In this document: one piece after another, positions 16,786-25,787 of the stretch
Layout of the letters: each line of letters starts with the position of its first letter
Numbering within the stretch: the first letter of the stretch is position 1
DNA from: Lewinellaceae bacterium
GTDB taxonomy: Bacteria; Bacteroidota; Bacteroidia; Chitinophagales; Saprospiraceae
Length of the DNA: 64,000 bases
Direction: 5' to 3'
Assembly (NCBI GenBank): GCA_016713985.1
Contig: JADJOD010000008.1
Span: forward strand, 1-64,000
Position numbers and translations under genes: made by a program
The notes under the pieces: model-generated
Databases searched by the model: none
What the model saw: only the letters and a program-made list of their open reading frames with translations
What the model was told of the DNA's origin: nothing

Positions 16786-19784
16786 ATGAAAACATCCTAT
16801 TTCTGGCCGGCTATGCTTGTCCTGGGGGTTGTTCTGTGCGGCCAATCCCCCCAATATCCACTTGCAGAAACAACGGCCGGCCCTCACGCCGAAGCCGCCG
16901 GGTGGTGCGACAAGTCCGACCAATTTTCGGGAACGGGAGCATACGACAGCGCCCTCGTGTACGCCCAAAAAGCCGCCGGCCTGGCCGAAAAGGCAAAAGA
17001 CTGGCCTACCTGGGGCAGGGCTCAGAACAATATACTCGGCGCCTGCTACGGCCTCGGGCAATTTGCCAAAGCGGCTGCCACCTTTTCCACACTCGAACAA
17101 AAAGCGCGGGCCGTTCTGCCCGACGACGATACCTTCTGGGGCGGGTACTACAATGCCGCAGGGGCCATTTACAATATGCTGGGCAATTACGAAGCCGCAT
17201 TAAAGTATGGTTTACAGGAAATTGTATTTTTTGAAAAAACCGATAAACGCACCGACCTCGCCATCGCCAGCAATAATGTAGGCGCTTACTACCGGGGGCG
17301 CGGCGATTTTGACCGGGCCCTGGAGTACACCCAATCCGCCCTCCGGCATTTTTTGTTCGTCCCGGAAACCGACCCTGCCGACCTGGCATGGACGTACGGC
17401 AACCTCAGCAAAATATGGTACCGCAAAAAAGACTATCCGCAAGCCGCTGCATTCGCCGAAAAGGCGCTCGGTATCCTGGAAAAACACAGCCCCGGCGACC
17501 ACCTGTTGATGATCCAGACCTATGTCGATCTGGCCAATGCCTGCATCGAGGTGAAATCTTATAAAAAAGCGGAGGATTATTTAAAAAAAGCGCTGCGGAT
17601 ACACGCGGATAATAAGCTGGACGAGCAAATCGAGTTCACCTGGTACGATATGGGTTATCTGTATGAAATGATGGAGCGTTACCCGGAAGCAACCGAATAT
17701 ATGCGGCGATCCGTCGGTCGGCTGAGCCCCCGGCACCTTTTGTTTGGCAAAGCCTGCCGCCACATGGCACTGCTAAGCCAACACCAGGGTGATCTGCACG
17801 GCGCGTTGAACTGGCAACAGCAGGCCTTGCGGGCGGTAACCGATTCTTTCCCGTACCGGGACGTATTGGCCAATCCGGCCGTACAACGTGTGAGCGCCTA
17901 CACCGACTTCCTGTTTTGCCTGAGTGAAAAAGCCGAAACGCTGCAATTGCTGGCCCGGAAAGAATCCAGTCCGGCGTATTTGGAAGCATCCCTGGCTACT
18001 TTGGACGTGGCTGCCGGAGTGCTCGACAGCATGCGGGCGGAATACCAGGAGGGGTCGCAGCAATTCTGGAATCAGGAAGCCCGCCCCATCATGGAACGCG
18101 CCATCGAACTGGCCATACAAATGCACCAAAATACCGGGAAAACCCGCTATTTGGATCAAGCGTTCCGGTATGCCGAAAAAGCAAAGCCCAGTTGCTGGCC
18201 GAGGCGCTCCGCGAATCTGCGGACAAACAACGGGCCGGCATTCCCGACACCCTGTTGCAAAAGAGAAGCAACTAAAAATTGACATTGCGTTTTACAAAAA
18301 CAAATTTTCCAGGAACAACAAAATCAAACTTCGACACGGCGGGAGTATTGCTCTGGCAAAACGAGATCCTTCAGCGCCGCCGGGCTTATGAAGATTTGTT
18401 GTCCAAACTGGAATCCGGTTACCCCGAATACTATCAAACCAAATACCGGCACCCGGCCCTTACCGTGGCAGGCGCCCAGGCTGCCTTGCCCGCAGAAACC
18501 GGGCTGATCGAATATTTTCAGGGAGATCGCGGCACCTATGTTTTTTATTTCGACCGCAGCCGCGCCGTGGGCCTTCGCCTGCCGGCGGACAGCAGTTTTT
18601 CGCTCGCCCTGAATCATCTGCTCGACGGCTTGCGCGACCGCGACCGGGTGGCAGAACAGGGACTCAGCGCCGCTGCCATCGCAGGGTTTGCCAATGACGC
18701 CGCTGCCGTTTACCGGGCCCTGATAGCGCCGGCGGTTGAAAAAATGCCGAAAAAACTCCTCGTCATCCCCGACGGCCGGCTGTCTTATCTCCCGTTCGAA
18801 TTGCTCCTGACACAAAACCCTGAAACGAATAATGCGCTGAATTACAGCACATTGCCATATTTGCTTCGCCAGACAACCCTGCGTTATGAATATTCGGCGG
18901 GCCTGGCCTTGCAATCTCCGGCACGGCGGCAGCCGAGCCGTTTTTTTGCCGGTTATGCACCCGTGTACGGCGGAGAATGGTCGGAAACGGCTACCCGCGG
19001 CGGGAAAGGTAACTGCCGGAGCGCCGATGCAAACGACTTTGCTCCGCTGCGCAACAACCGGACGGAAGTGACCCAAATTGCACAAATGCTTGATGGCCAG
19101 TCCTTTGTTGCAGAAAATGCCACCGAGGCAAAATTCCGGCAACACCTGCACGAACCCCGCATCCTGCACCTCGCTATGCACGGTTTTCTCAACGATTGTG
19201 ATCCTTTGTATTCCGGGCTGGTTTTTTCCCGGCAGGCGGGCGGTGACGGTGGCAGTAGCGGTGGCAGTAGCAGTAGCGGTGGCAGTAGCAGTGGCAGTGG
19301 CGAAAAAGACTCGCCGGCGGAGGACTCCGACGGTTTTTTACACGCTTATGAAATTTACAACCTGCACCTGAACGCCGAACTGGCCGTATTGAGCGCCTGC
19401 AATACCGGGCGTGGGCAATTAGCCAAGGGAGAAGGGGTGATCAGCCTGGCGCGCGCCTTCAAATACGCGGGTTGTGCCAATGTGCTGATGAGCCTCTGGC
19501 AGGCCGACGACCAGGCAACAGCGGAAGTCATGCAGAACTTTTACCGGCATTTGCAAAAAGGCCTCGGCAAAGACGCCGCCATCCGGCAGGCCAAATTAGA
19601 TTACTTAGAAAGCAACAACAGGAACCACCCTTTTTTCTGGGGCGCTTTTGTACTGATCGGCGACGATCTCCCGCTGAAACAATCTTCCGGATGGGGCTGG
19701 TATGCCCTGGGTTTGTTGCTCGCGGGCCTGGCTGTTGCGGCATTTCTGGTCGCCCGACGGAGGGCCCAACGGAGAAATGTGTAA
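16786..19784 (+). CDS. TPR-CHAT caspase-like protease, membrane anchored (frameshifted)
   Basis: The start MKTSYFWPAMLVLGVVL at 16786 (signal peptide) leads into some ten TPR-like helical pairs. A CHAT peptidase domain follows: catalytic His in LHLAMHGF (codon 19179-19181) and Cys in AVLSACNTG (19398-19400). One membrane helix (GWYALGLLLAGLAVAAFLVA) and an Arg-rich tail end the protein, so the protease would face the periplasm if the signal is cleaved. Between 18180 and 18325 the frame breaks four times. Adding one A to each of four A runs (near 18182, 18260, 18303 and 18320) gives a continuous family sequence (KAQLLAEALRES…, LLQKEKQLKIDIAFYK…) joining both halves into about 1000 residues. 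A Gly/Ser insert lies in the CHAT domain. Targets are unknown. Confidence 0.85.
19240..19305 (+). repeat. GGCAGTAGC-type satellite encoding a Gly/Ser loop in the CHAT domain
   Basis: GGTGGCAGTAGC/GGCAGTAGCAGT units are read in frame as a Gly-Gly-Ser-Ser linker between the catalytic His and Cys segments. It sits at a loop that is variable in length, so it should not break the fold. Confidence 0.8.
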
Positions 19785-19895
19785 AAAATACAGCGCCGGC
19801 GTTGAGAAAAATACGTTCGCCTCGTCTAACCGGATAGAAGTCAAAAAAACAACCAATCATATCGTCACCCGTTCACTTTTTAAAATTTCAAGATC

Positions 19896-20351
19896 ATGGG
19901 TAATATCAGAGTACGTGTATCACAGGCAGGAGGATCGGAAGGTGGTATCGTCAATTTTGCAACCGGCAATATTATAGTTGTATTTACGCCGGATGCCGGG
20001 ACGTCGACACTCGGTGGCTCCAGCATTGGATGCCAAATTACGATATCAAAATCCGGAGTATCCTCCGGTTTTTTAACTCAGGTTAGTTCCGGGCCAGACG
20101 GGGATGGAATCAGTTGGGACGTTATTTTTAATTCCAACGGCCAAGACTGGGGCAACGGACAATATACCATTTCCAACATGTTAAATATTCCCCGGGGGGA
20201 TACAATCTCGGGTACTACGGGGAATATAGGTTCGGGTTCTATGCCTGCTGCAAATACAAGCAAGGCTACCGTTGCGGCGCCCGCGCCCGCTTCATTTTTT
20301 CAAAAGATCCGGTCATTTTTTCTCCGTTTGTTTGGCATAAAACGGTCCTGA
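19896..20351 (+). CDS. Unknown 151-residue protein in the CHAT cluster
   Basis: MGNIRVRVSQAGG begins a small protein with no signal peptide. The first ~105 residues are Gly/Ser/Thr/Ile-rich and predicted all beta. A flexible Ala/Pro linker (ANTSKATVAAPAPA) follows, then a basic amphipathic helix (FFQKIRSFFLRLFGIKRS). I recognise no family. Sitting between the protease and the anti-sigma-like gene, 111 bp after the CHAT stop, it could be a substrate, adaptor or effector; the linker would be a natural cleavage region and the helix a membrane-active tail. That role is inference from position and architecture. Confidence 0.6.
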   Translation: MGNIRVRVSQAGGSEGGIVNFATGNIIVVFTPDAGTSTLGGSSIGCQITISKSGVSSGFLTQVSSGPDGDGISWDVIFNSNGQDWGNGQYTISNMLNIPRGDTISGTTGNIGSGSMPAANTSKATVAAPAPASFFQKIRSFFLRLFGIKRS

Positions 20352-20412
20352 ACATCAACGGAATCCAAAACCCGACAGTTATCAACGCTTCATGCCCTAA
20401 ATTGCTGATACA

Positions 20413-21173
20413 ATGGAACAACAAACATATGAACTGCTCAAACGCTACGCCCTGGGGCAGATGTTGGAAACCGAACGAAAAGAATTTGAGCTGCGGCTCG
20501 AATCGGACGCCGCCTTTGCTGCGGAAGTGTCGACCTGGTTGTCGGTTCAAAACGGCATTCAAGCGGAAGGTGACCACCGCCTGGAAGAAGAGTTGCACAA
20601 CCTCGGCAAACAACTGATGCAGGAAAAAGCACCGAATTCAGCGCTACTTCCGGGCGTGTATTCCATCTGCCGCGTTGGGCTTATGCCGCCGCTGCCGCCC
20701 TTTTGCTTTTGTTGCTGGCATGGCCGGTTTACCAGACCCTTCAACCTTCCGGCCCCGTATACGCCGGCAATAAAGCCTTGTTCGAGCAACATTTTCGCAC
20801 GCCTCCTCCTCCGGAAGTTCGCGACGCAAAAATCACGTCCTGGCGGGAAGCTTATCAGCGCAAAAACTATGCGCTATCTGCTGCGGAGCTGGAAAAACTA
20901 CTGGCCGATCCCAACTATACCGGCCGCTCGGAAGCCAATCTGTACCTCGGCATTTCCCGGCTGGCGGCCGGGCAGGCTCAGGAAGCGCTCACTGCACTCG
21001 GGCAGGTCAGTCCCGACAGTTACGACTGGGACGAGGCACAATGGTATTCGGCGCTGGCATCTCTTATTATTGACGACGTGGTCCATGCCAAACCGGTTTT
21101 GCAGTCCATCGCCGGCAAAAACGGCCATAACCGTCAAAAAGAAGCGCAGGAGATGCTGGACGCCTTGAAATAG
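20413..21173 (+). CDS. Anti-sigma-like single-pass membrane protein with TPR tail (frameshifted)
   Basis: The N-terminal ~80 residues (MEQQTYELLKRYALGQMLET…) form the helical cytoplasmic head seen in zinc-free anti-sigma proteins of Bacteroidota. A membrane helix (WAYAAAAALLLLLAWPVYQTL) and a periplasmic part with TPR-like helices (SWREAYQRKNYALSAAELEKLL…) follow. The frame breaks near 20634: AATTC should read AAATTC, which joins APKFSATSGRVFHLPR to the membrane helix and gives about 254 residues. The ECF sigma factor of the cluster at 22249-22812 is the obvious partner, though on the other strand. The anti-sigma role is inferred. Confidence 0.7.
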
Positions 21174-21251
21174 GCGGCGAAGATTATGGTCTCCGGCAGA
21201 AATTTCTCAACATACGCTTATCTTTCGCCTGTTCAACACTTCCCGTACGAA

Positions 21252-22265
21252 ATGAGAAACTACATCCTGCAATTTTTGTTTTTGCTGACGCTGGCCCCAT
21301 GCAGCGCCGGCGCTCAACAGGCGGACAGCCGGCGCGCAACCATCTTCGAACAACTCACTGAGAAAGAAGGTGTTGAAATGACCCTGGAAACCGACCTGAC
21401 TACCTTTATCGGTCAAAAAAGGACCAACAATTATTTGCCGGGCAAATTACTCACCAAAGACGGCAAATCGTACGAAGTGGAGATCCGGCCGCGCGGCCGA
21501 TACCGCAGGAAAGTATCGCAGATACCGCCGATGAAGATCCGGTTCAGCCACCGGGAAATGGAAACGGCCGGACTTGATTCACTCAACGAGATCAAAATTG
21601 CACTGCCCGCTTTCGACTCGGAAGCGGGCAACGAACTGATCGTAAAAGAATACCTCGCTTACCGGCTTTTTGAAAAACTATCCGACGCGCATTTCCGGGC
21701 GCGCCTGATCAAACTGACGATCAAGGATACCTTCGACCCGAAATCAAAGCCGAAAAAGATGTACGCCATTTTTGTGGAAGACGAGGAGGAAGTGGCCGCC
21801 CGTCTCGGCGGTGTACCGGAAGAAGAATTCGGCGTACCCATCGAACAATACGAAACACAGCAGGCGGCGCTGGTCGCCATGTTCCAGTACCTGATCGGCA
21901 ATACCGACTGGGACTTCAGTATGCACCGCAACGTTCAGCTGATCAAGATGAAAGAAACCGGCAAAATCACGGTACTGCCTTACGATTTCGATTTTTCCGG
22001 ATTCGTCAGCGCGCCCTATGCCGTGCCGTCGTCGGATAGTGGCCTCAAAACGGTGCGGGAACGCTTCCTGATGCCATCCGGTCTGGATACCAACGCCTTG
22101 AATGAAGCCGTCAAATTGATCAAAATTGTTGAACAGGACCTTTACCCGGTTTGCCGTTCCAAATTTATTTCCAAACCTGCCGCCGGGGATATGGTCAAGT
22201 TCCTGGAATCCTATTTCAAAAACATGGACGGGAAAGACACGCCTCCGGTTACGATGAAGAATTAG
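21252..22265 (+). CDS. Secreted CotH-like kinase-fold protein
   Basis: MRNYILQFLFLLTLAPCSAGAQQ at 21252 is a clean signal peptide, so I prefer it to the upstream ATG at 21186. The 337-residue product has the CotH pattern: an Arg-rich strand (EIRPRGRYRRK), a YLIGNTDWDFSMHRNVQL catalytic segment and the metal-binding PYDFDFSG. CotH proteins are atypical kinases (spore coat CotH phosphorylates serines of its partners) and are common in secreted form. Its stop lies 79 bp after the anti-sigma-like gene's stop-to-start gap, so it is probably co-transcribed with it. It may modify an envelope protein. Confidence 0.75.
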   Translation: MRNYILQFLFLLTLAPCSAGAQQADSRRATIFEQLTEKEGVEMTLETDLTTFIGQKRTNNYLPGKLLTKDGKSYEVEIRPRGRYRRKVSQIPPMKIRFSHREMETAGLDSLNEIKIALPAFDSEAGNELIVKEYLAYRLFEKLSDAHFRARLIKLTIKDTFDPKSKPKKMYAIFVEDEEEVAARLGGVPEEEFGVPIEQYETQQAALVAMFQYLIGNTDWDFSMHRNVQLIKMKETGKITVLPYDFDFSGFVSAPYAVPSSDSGLKTVRERFLMPSGLDTNALNEAVKLIKIVEQDLYPVCRSKFISKPAAGDMVKFLESYFKNMDGKDTPPVTMKN

Positions 22266-22812
22266 TCATCATCTGCCGGAGTTTTTGGAGGCAGCTGTAT
22301 TTTTTGCTGTTCACGCTGTTGGCGTTGGAAAACCCAATCCGTTCGGCGATCTCTTCCGAAGAGTAACCCCAGTATTCGGAGTCGAGCAAAATCTGTTTGC
22401 AAACTTCTCCGAGCAACTGCAAGTGGTGCATGGCATTTTTTATCTGGTCCGATTGCACCAGGTGTTGCAGAATGTCGTCATCTCCCGCTTTTTCCGGAAC
22501 CAGCTCGATGGATTCCACGCGGGAACCCGATTTTTGGCGCAACAAATCGATACATTTATTGGAAAATATCCGCGTCAGATACGTGGCCAATGAACTTTCT
22601 CCCCGGAAAACACCCGTCAGTAATTGCCTGCGCAACGCGATGACGGCGGAATTATATGCGGTCACAAGGTCATCTTCCTCCAGCGTCCGGTACTTTTTCC
22701 GGCTCGTACGGGCCAGGTGAAAGTACTGCTCGTAAAGCCTCTTGATGGCCTTTTCCTGTCTGCCACCTCCTGCCTGAATTTCGGCGATCAAATAATCGTC
22801 GGCGTACTGCAT
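22249..22812 (-). CDS. ECF-type sigma-70 factor of the CHAT cluster
   Basis: 187 residues with region 2 (YEQYFHLARTSRKKYRTLEEDDLVTAYNSAVIALRRQ) and a region-4-like helix-turn-helix (YWGYSSEEIAERIGFSNANSVNSKKYSCLQKLRQ). The GGGRQEKAIKRLYEQY start and the FRGESSLATYLTRIFSNKCIDLLRQ segment recall the sigma factors that accompany CHAT proteases in Saprospiria. It is convergent with the CotH-like gene and overlaps its 3' end by 17 bp. It would direct RNA polymerase to a stress regulon when released from the anti-sigma. Confidence 0.85.
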   Translation of the reverse strand: MQYADDYLIAEIQAGGGRQEKAIKRLYEQYFHLARTSRKKYRTLEEDDLVTAYNSAVIALRRQLLTGVFRGESSLATYLTRIFSNKCIDLLRQKSGSRVESIELVPEKAGDDDILQHLVQSDQIKNAMHHLQLLGEVCKQILLDSEYWGYSSEEIAERIGFSNANSVNSKKYSCLQKLRQMMTNSSS

Positions 22813-22894
22813 GAATTAATTTTATAATTTCGGCCAATATTACTGGAATCCGGTGCAGATTTTTTCATGGGTTGGCGATTTCTTTTATCTTCTT

Positions 22895-22902
22895 TATGTT
22901 TG
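22895..22902 (+). promoter_or_regulatory. -7 promoter octamer for the response regulator
   Basis: TATGTTTG lies 108 bp before the ATG at 23010, and in the spurious N-terminal extension of the frame. Confidence 0.35.
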
Positions 22903-23009
22903 CCCATGCTAAGAGCCTGTCAGGCAGATACTTTTATTGGTATAAAAGTTTTTTCCGGGGCTTCCCAATCCGCAGGATCACTACCGATTTCTGTAAAACA
23001 ACAGCAAAG

Positions 23010-23711
23010 ATGGCCGACAGCAAAGCAGAATTATTGTATGTGGAAGACGATGAAAGTCTGAGTTTCGTAACACGGGACAACCTTGAACTCAACGGCTATC
23101 ACGTCACCTACTGCGAAGACGGGCAAAAAGCCCTCGATACAATCCGCTCGGCAAAGAAATTTGACCTGTGTATCCTCGACGTGATGCTGCCGGAAGTCGA
23201 CGGTTTCACCCTGGCGCAGGAGATTCGCAAACGCGACGAAGTAGTGCCCATCATTTTCCTGACTGCCAAAAGTATGAAGCAGGACAAAATACACGGCCTC
23301 ACCATCGGCGCAGACGACTATATCACCAAACCCTTCAGTATCGAGGAACTGCTGCTCAAGATCGACATTTTCCTGCGCCGCACCAAGTACACCAATATCC
23401 TGAAGTCCAGCACGCCGGTCAGTATCGGAAATTATACGTTCGATTATAAAAACCTGCACCTGACGAATGCTGATTATGAAGAAACACTCACCCAAAAAGA
23501 AGCCGACCTGCTCAAATTATTAAACGAGAACCGCAACCAGGTGGTCAAACGGTCGTTTATCCTGGAAACCATCTGGGGAAAAGACGATTACTTTCTCGGG
23601 CGCAGCCTCGACGTGTTTATCTCCCGCCTGCGCAAATACCTGAATATGGACGACCGGATCAAAATTGAAAACATCCACGGGGTGGGCTTCAAATTCCGGG
23701 TCGACGATTAA
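23010..23711 (+). CDS. OmpR/PhoB-type DNA-binding response regulator (orphan)
   Basis: 233 residues from MADSKAELLYVEDD. The receiver domain has the acidic pocket (Glu12, Asp13, Asp14), phospho-acceptor Asp57 in LCILDVMLP and Lys107 in ITKPF. The C-terminal winged helix (LTQKEADLLKLLNENRNQVVKR…SLDVFISRLRKYL, ending HGVGFKF) binds DNA. The frame is open to 22872 but the extension has no receiver sequence. No histidine kinase gene is adjacent, so its partner is elsewhere. Confidence 0.93.
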   Translation: MADSKAELLYVEDDESLSFVTRDNLELNGYHVTYCEDGQKALDTIRSAKKFDLCILDVMLPEVDGFTLAQEIRKRDEVVPIIFLTAKSMKQDKIHGLTIGADDYITKPFSIEELLLKIDIFLRRTKYTNILKSSTPVSIGNYTFDYKNLHLTNADYEETLTQKEADLLKLLNENRNQVVKRSFILETIWGKDDYFLGRSLDVFISRLRKYLNMDDRIKIENIHGVGFKFRVDD

Positions 23712-23795
23712 CAAGTTACACATCCGGGCCGGCATTTTTACCCAATATCCCGGCGCTTCCGCAGATGTTCCTTTCTGTATCCAACACACTTCATC

Positions 23796-24599
23796 ATGGA
23801 GTCATTTTTCCTCGACCACCCCTGCGGACGTGTTCATACGCTGAAATTCGGCAGCGGGGAAAAGTTGCTGATCGCCCTGCACGGGTTCAGCGACCGGGCC
23901 AGAATGTTTTCCGTGCTCCAGGAAGCACTGGGAGACAATTACCGCGTGGTGGCCATTGACTGGCCGTTTCACGGGCAAACCGAGTGGTCGAAAGTTTCTT
24001 TCAACAAACAGGATATGCTCGATCTTATCGGGCAGGTAGCCGAACACGAAGGCAAAAAACGATTTAACCTGATGGGGTTCAGTTTTGGCGCCCGACTCGC
24101 GCAGGCCATGTTGCCGGAACTGGCGCCTAAACTGGATAAATTGTACCTGCTTTCACCCGACGGGGTCAAAACCAAGGGAATGACCCTGGCAGTGCATACA
24201 CCCATGTGGGTCCGGAAACTGCTTTACCGGATGCTGAAAAACCCGGGATGGTTTGTGGCGCTGCTCAATTTCGGCCGCCGTATGCAGGTGGTGCCGCCGT
24301 TGATTCACCATTTCCTGACCAACAACCTCACGCGCCCGGAACGCTTTCAGCGCACTTTCGGATGCTGGCTCGCCCTGGATTCGTTTTACCTGCGCCGCAG
24401 AAATATCAAAGCCATTTTACAGAATACCGGCCTGCCCGCCGATGTTTATATCGGCAAAAACGACCCCATGCTGGGTCAGAAAGCGTTAAAAAATCTGTTT
24501 GGCGGCATCCCCAACGTACGCCTGATTATGCTGGAAGAAGGACACCGCCTCGTGGGAGAAGGGCTCGCAGCGGAGATGCTGGCGGCGGTAAAGCAGTAG
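23796..24599 (+). CDS. Alpha/beta hydrolase
   Basis: 267 residues with a standard alpha/beta hydrolase core: oxyanion segment LIALHGFSD, nucleophile elbow GFSFGA with Ser96, acid in IGKNDPM near 227 and His250 in LEEGHRLV. A lid region (~135-200) is rich in Arg and Leu. No signal peptide, so it is cytoplasmic. Substrate is unknown; ester or thioester hydrolysis is likely. It follows the response regulator by 84 bp, possibly in one transcript. Confidence 0.85.
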   Translation: MESFFLDHPCGRVHTLKFGSGEKLLIALHGFSDRARMFSVLQEALGDNYRVVAIDWPFHGQTEWSKVSFNKQDMLDLIGQVAEHEGKKRFNLMGFSFGARLAQAMLPELAPKLDKLYLLSPDGVKTKGMTLAVHTPMWVRKLLYRMLKNPGWFVALLNFGRRMQVVPPLIHHFLTNNLTRPERFQRTFGCWLALDSFYLRRRNIKAILQNTGLPADVYIGKNDPMLGQKALKNLFGGIPNVRLIMLEEGHRLVGEGLAAEMLAAVKQ

Positions 24600-24602
24600 G
24601 GG

Positions 24603-24656
24603 GGGGATTGTTGGGATTGTTGGGATTGTTGATAATGTTGATAATGTTGATAATGA
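24603..24656. repeat. 9-bp satellite after the hydrolase gene
   Basis: GGGATTGTT repeated three times changes to GATAATGTT repeated three times, starting within a few bases of the stop codon and running through a G-rich start (8 G). Confidence 0.8.
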
Positions 24657-24744
24657 GGCATTAGGGGTATTGTCGGGTTGGTCAGGGGAGAAGGAGACAG
24701 AGGTGTCTTTTGGACTGGCCAATAGAAAGCAACACCTTATAAGT

Positions 24745-24831
24745 AGTAGGACGGAAATCTTATCCGTCCAGATGATTCATTCTCAGAATGTTCGGAAGAA
24801 AATTAGTATCATTCATTCTGCTCGCTTACTT
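24745..24831 (-). repeat. Dispersed ~87-bp hairpin repeat, copy B
   Basis: Reverse-orientation copy of the element at 7261 and 35761. Its hairpin is GGACGGAAATCTTATCCGTCC-like (24749-24769) and the far end reads CTCGCTTACTT, matching the AGTAAGCG start of copy A. It lies between two convergent genes. Confidence 0.75.
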
Positions 24832-24842
24832 ATATGACTGAT

Positions 24843-25619
24843 TTACAACCAATTAGACACAACTTTTCCGGTATTGTCAAAAAACCGGAGTTCCATATCG
24901 TTTCCGTCGAACACCGCGTATGAATTGTAATACAGCCATTCGCCGAGGTTGATGTACCGGCTCCGGTTGTTTTTGAGCAGCCAGTCGATGGGCAGATGCC
25001 GGTGACCGAATACAAAATAGTCGGGTTCGGTTCCACGGTCTATTTTGCGGTGGCAATATTGCAGCAGCCATTCCCGGTCTTCGCCGAGCCAGTTGCGCTC
25101 TTCCGGGGGAGTGGCGGCGCGACTTTTTTGGGAAGAAAAATTGGCAAGCCGCGTTCCCATGTCGGGGTGAAACCAGCGGAACAGCCACTGCGAAAACGGG
25201 TGAGTAAACACTTTTTTCATCCGTTTGTAGCCGTAGTCGTTGGGCCCCAGGCCATCGCCGTGGCCGATAAAAAAATGTTTTCCGTGAATTTCTTTTTGAA
25301 TGGGTTTTCGCAGCACCGGAATACCGAATTCCTGCTCGAAATAACCGAACATCCAAAGATCGTGGTTGCCGGTGAAAACGGTGATCGGTATTCCTCCGTC
25401 GCGCAATTCGGCTAATTTGCCCAGCAGCCGGTTAAAACCTTTGGGTACCACCGATGCATATTCGAACCAAAATTCGAACAAATCGCCCACTAAGTAAATT
25501 GCTTCCGCATCCTGCGACACCTGGTCGAGCCAGCGCACGACCTGGCGCTCGCGGTCGCGCGAACGGAGGCGCGCGTCAACACCCAAATGAAAATCGGAAG
25601 CGAAGTATGTTTTTTTCAC
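24843..25619 (-). CDS. lpxH: UDP-2,3-diacylglucosamine diphosphatase, LpxH-like
   Basis: 258 residues of the calcineurin-like metallophosphatase fold with all five metal-binding motifs: SDFHLG, GDLFEFW, GNHDLW, IGHGDGL and FGHRHLP. The insert rich in basic and aromatic residues (MKKVFTHPFSQWLFRWFHPD) is the acyl-binding part of LpxH. It cleaves UDP-2,3-diacylglucosamine to lipid X in lipid A synthesis at the inner membrane face. Divergent with hldD, another LPS gene, 168 bp apart. Confidence 0.9.
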   Translation of the reverse strand: MKKTYFASDFHLGVDARLRSRDRERQVVRWLDQVSQDAEAIYLVGDLFEFWFEYASVVPKGFNRLLGKLAELRDGGIPITVFTGNHDLWMFGYFEQEFGIPVLRKPIQKEIHGKHFFIGHGDGLGPNDYGYKRMKKVFTHPFSQWLFRWFHPDMGTRLANFSSQKSRAATPPEERNWLGEDREWLLQYCHRKIDRGTEPDYFVFGHRHLPIDWLLKNNRSRYINLGEWLYYNSYAVFDGNDMELRFFDNTGKVVSNWL

Positions 25620-25737
25620 GGCAGACCTTGATTTTCAGGATTCCGGGCGTAAAGGTAGAACAGGATTTGGAGTAAGAAAGAAGCTGCGGCAGATAAAGCG
25701 GCCGGCACAGGAACGTGCAAGTTCCGGCCGAAGACCC

Positions 25738-25745
25738 TATTTTTG
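25738..25745 (+). promoter_or_regulatory. -7 promoter octamer for hldD
   Basis: TATTTTTG (TAnnTTTG) 43 bp before the preferred hldD ATG; it favours the internal start at 25788. Confidence 0.5.
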
Positions 25746-25787
25746 CCGCCGCTCACATCTTTCACACGTCTTACATCTTTCATATCT

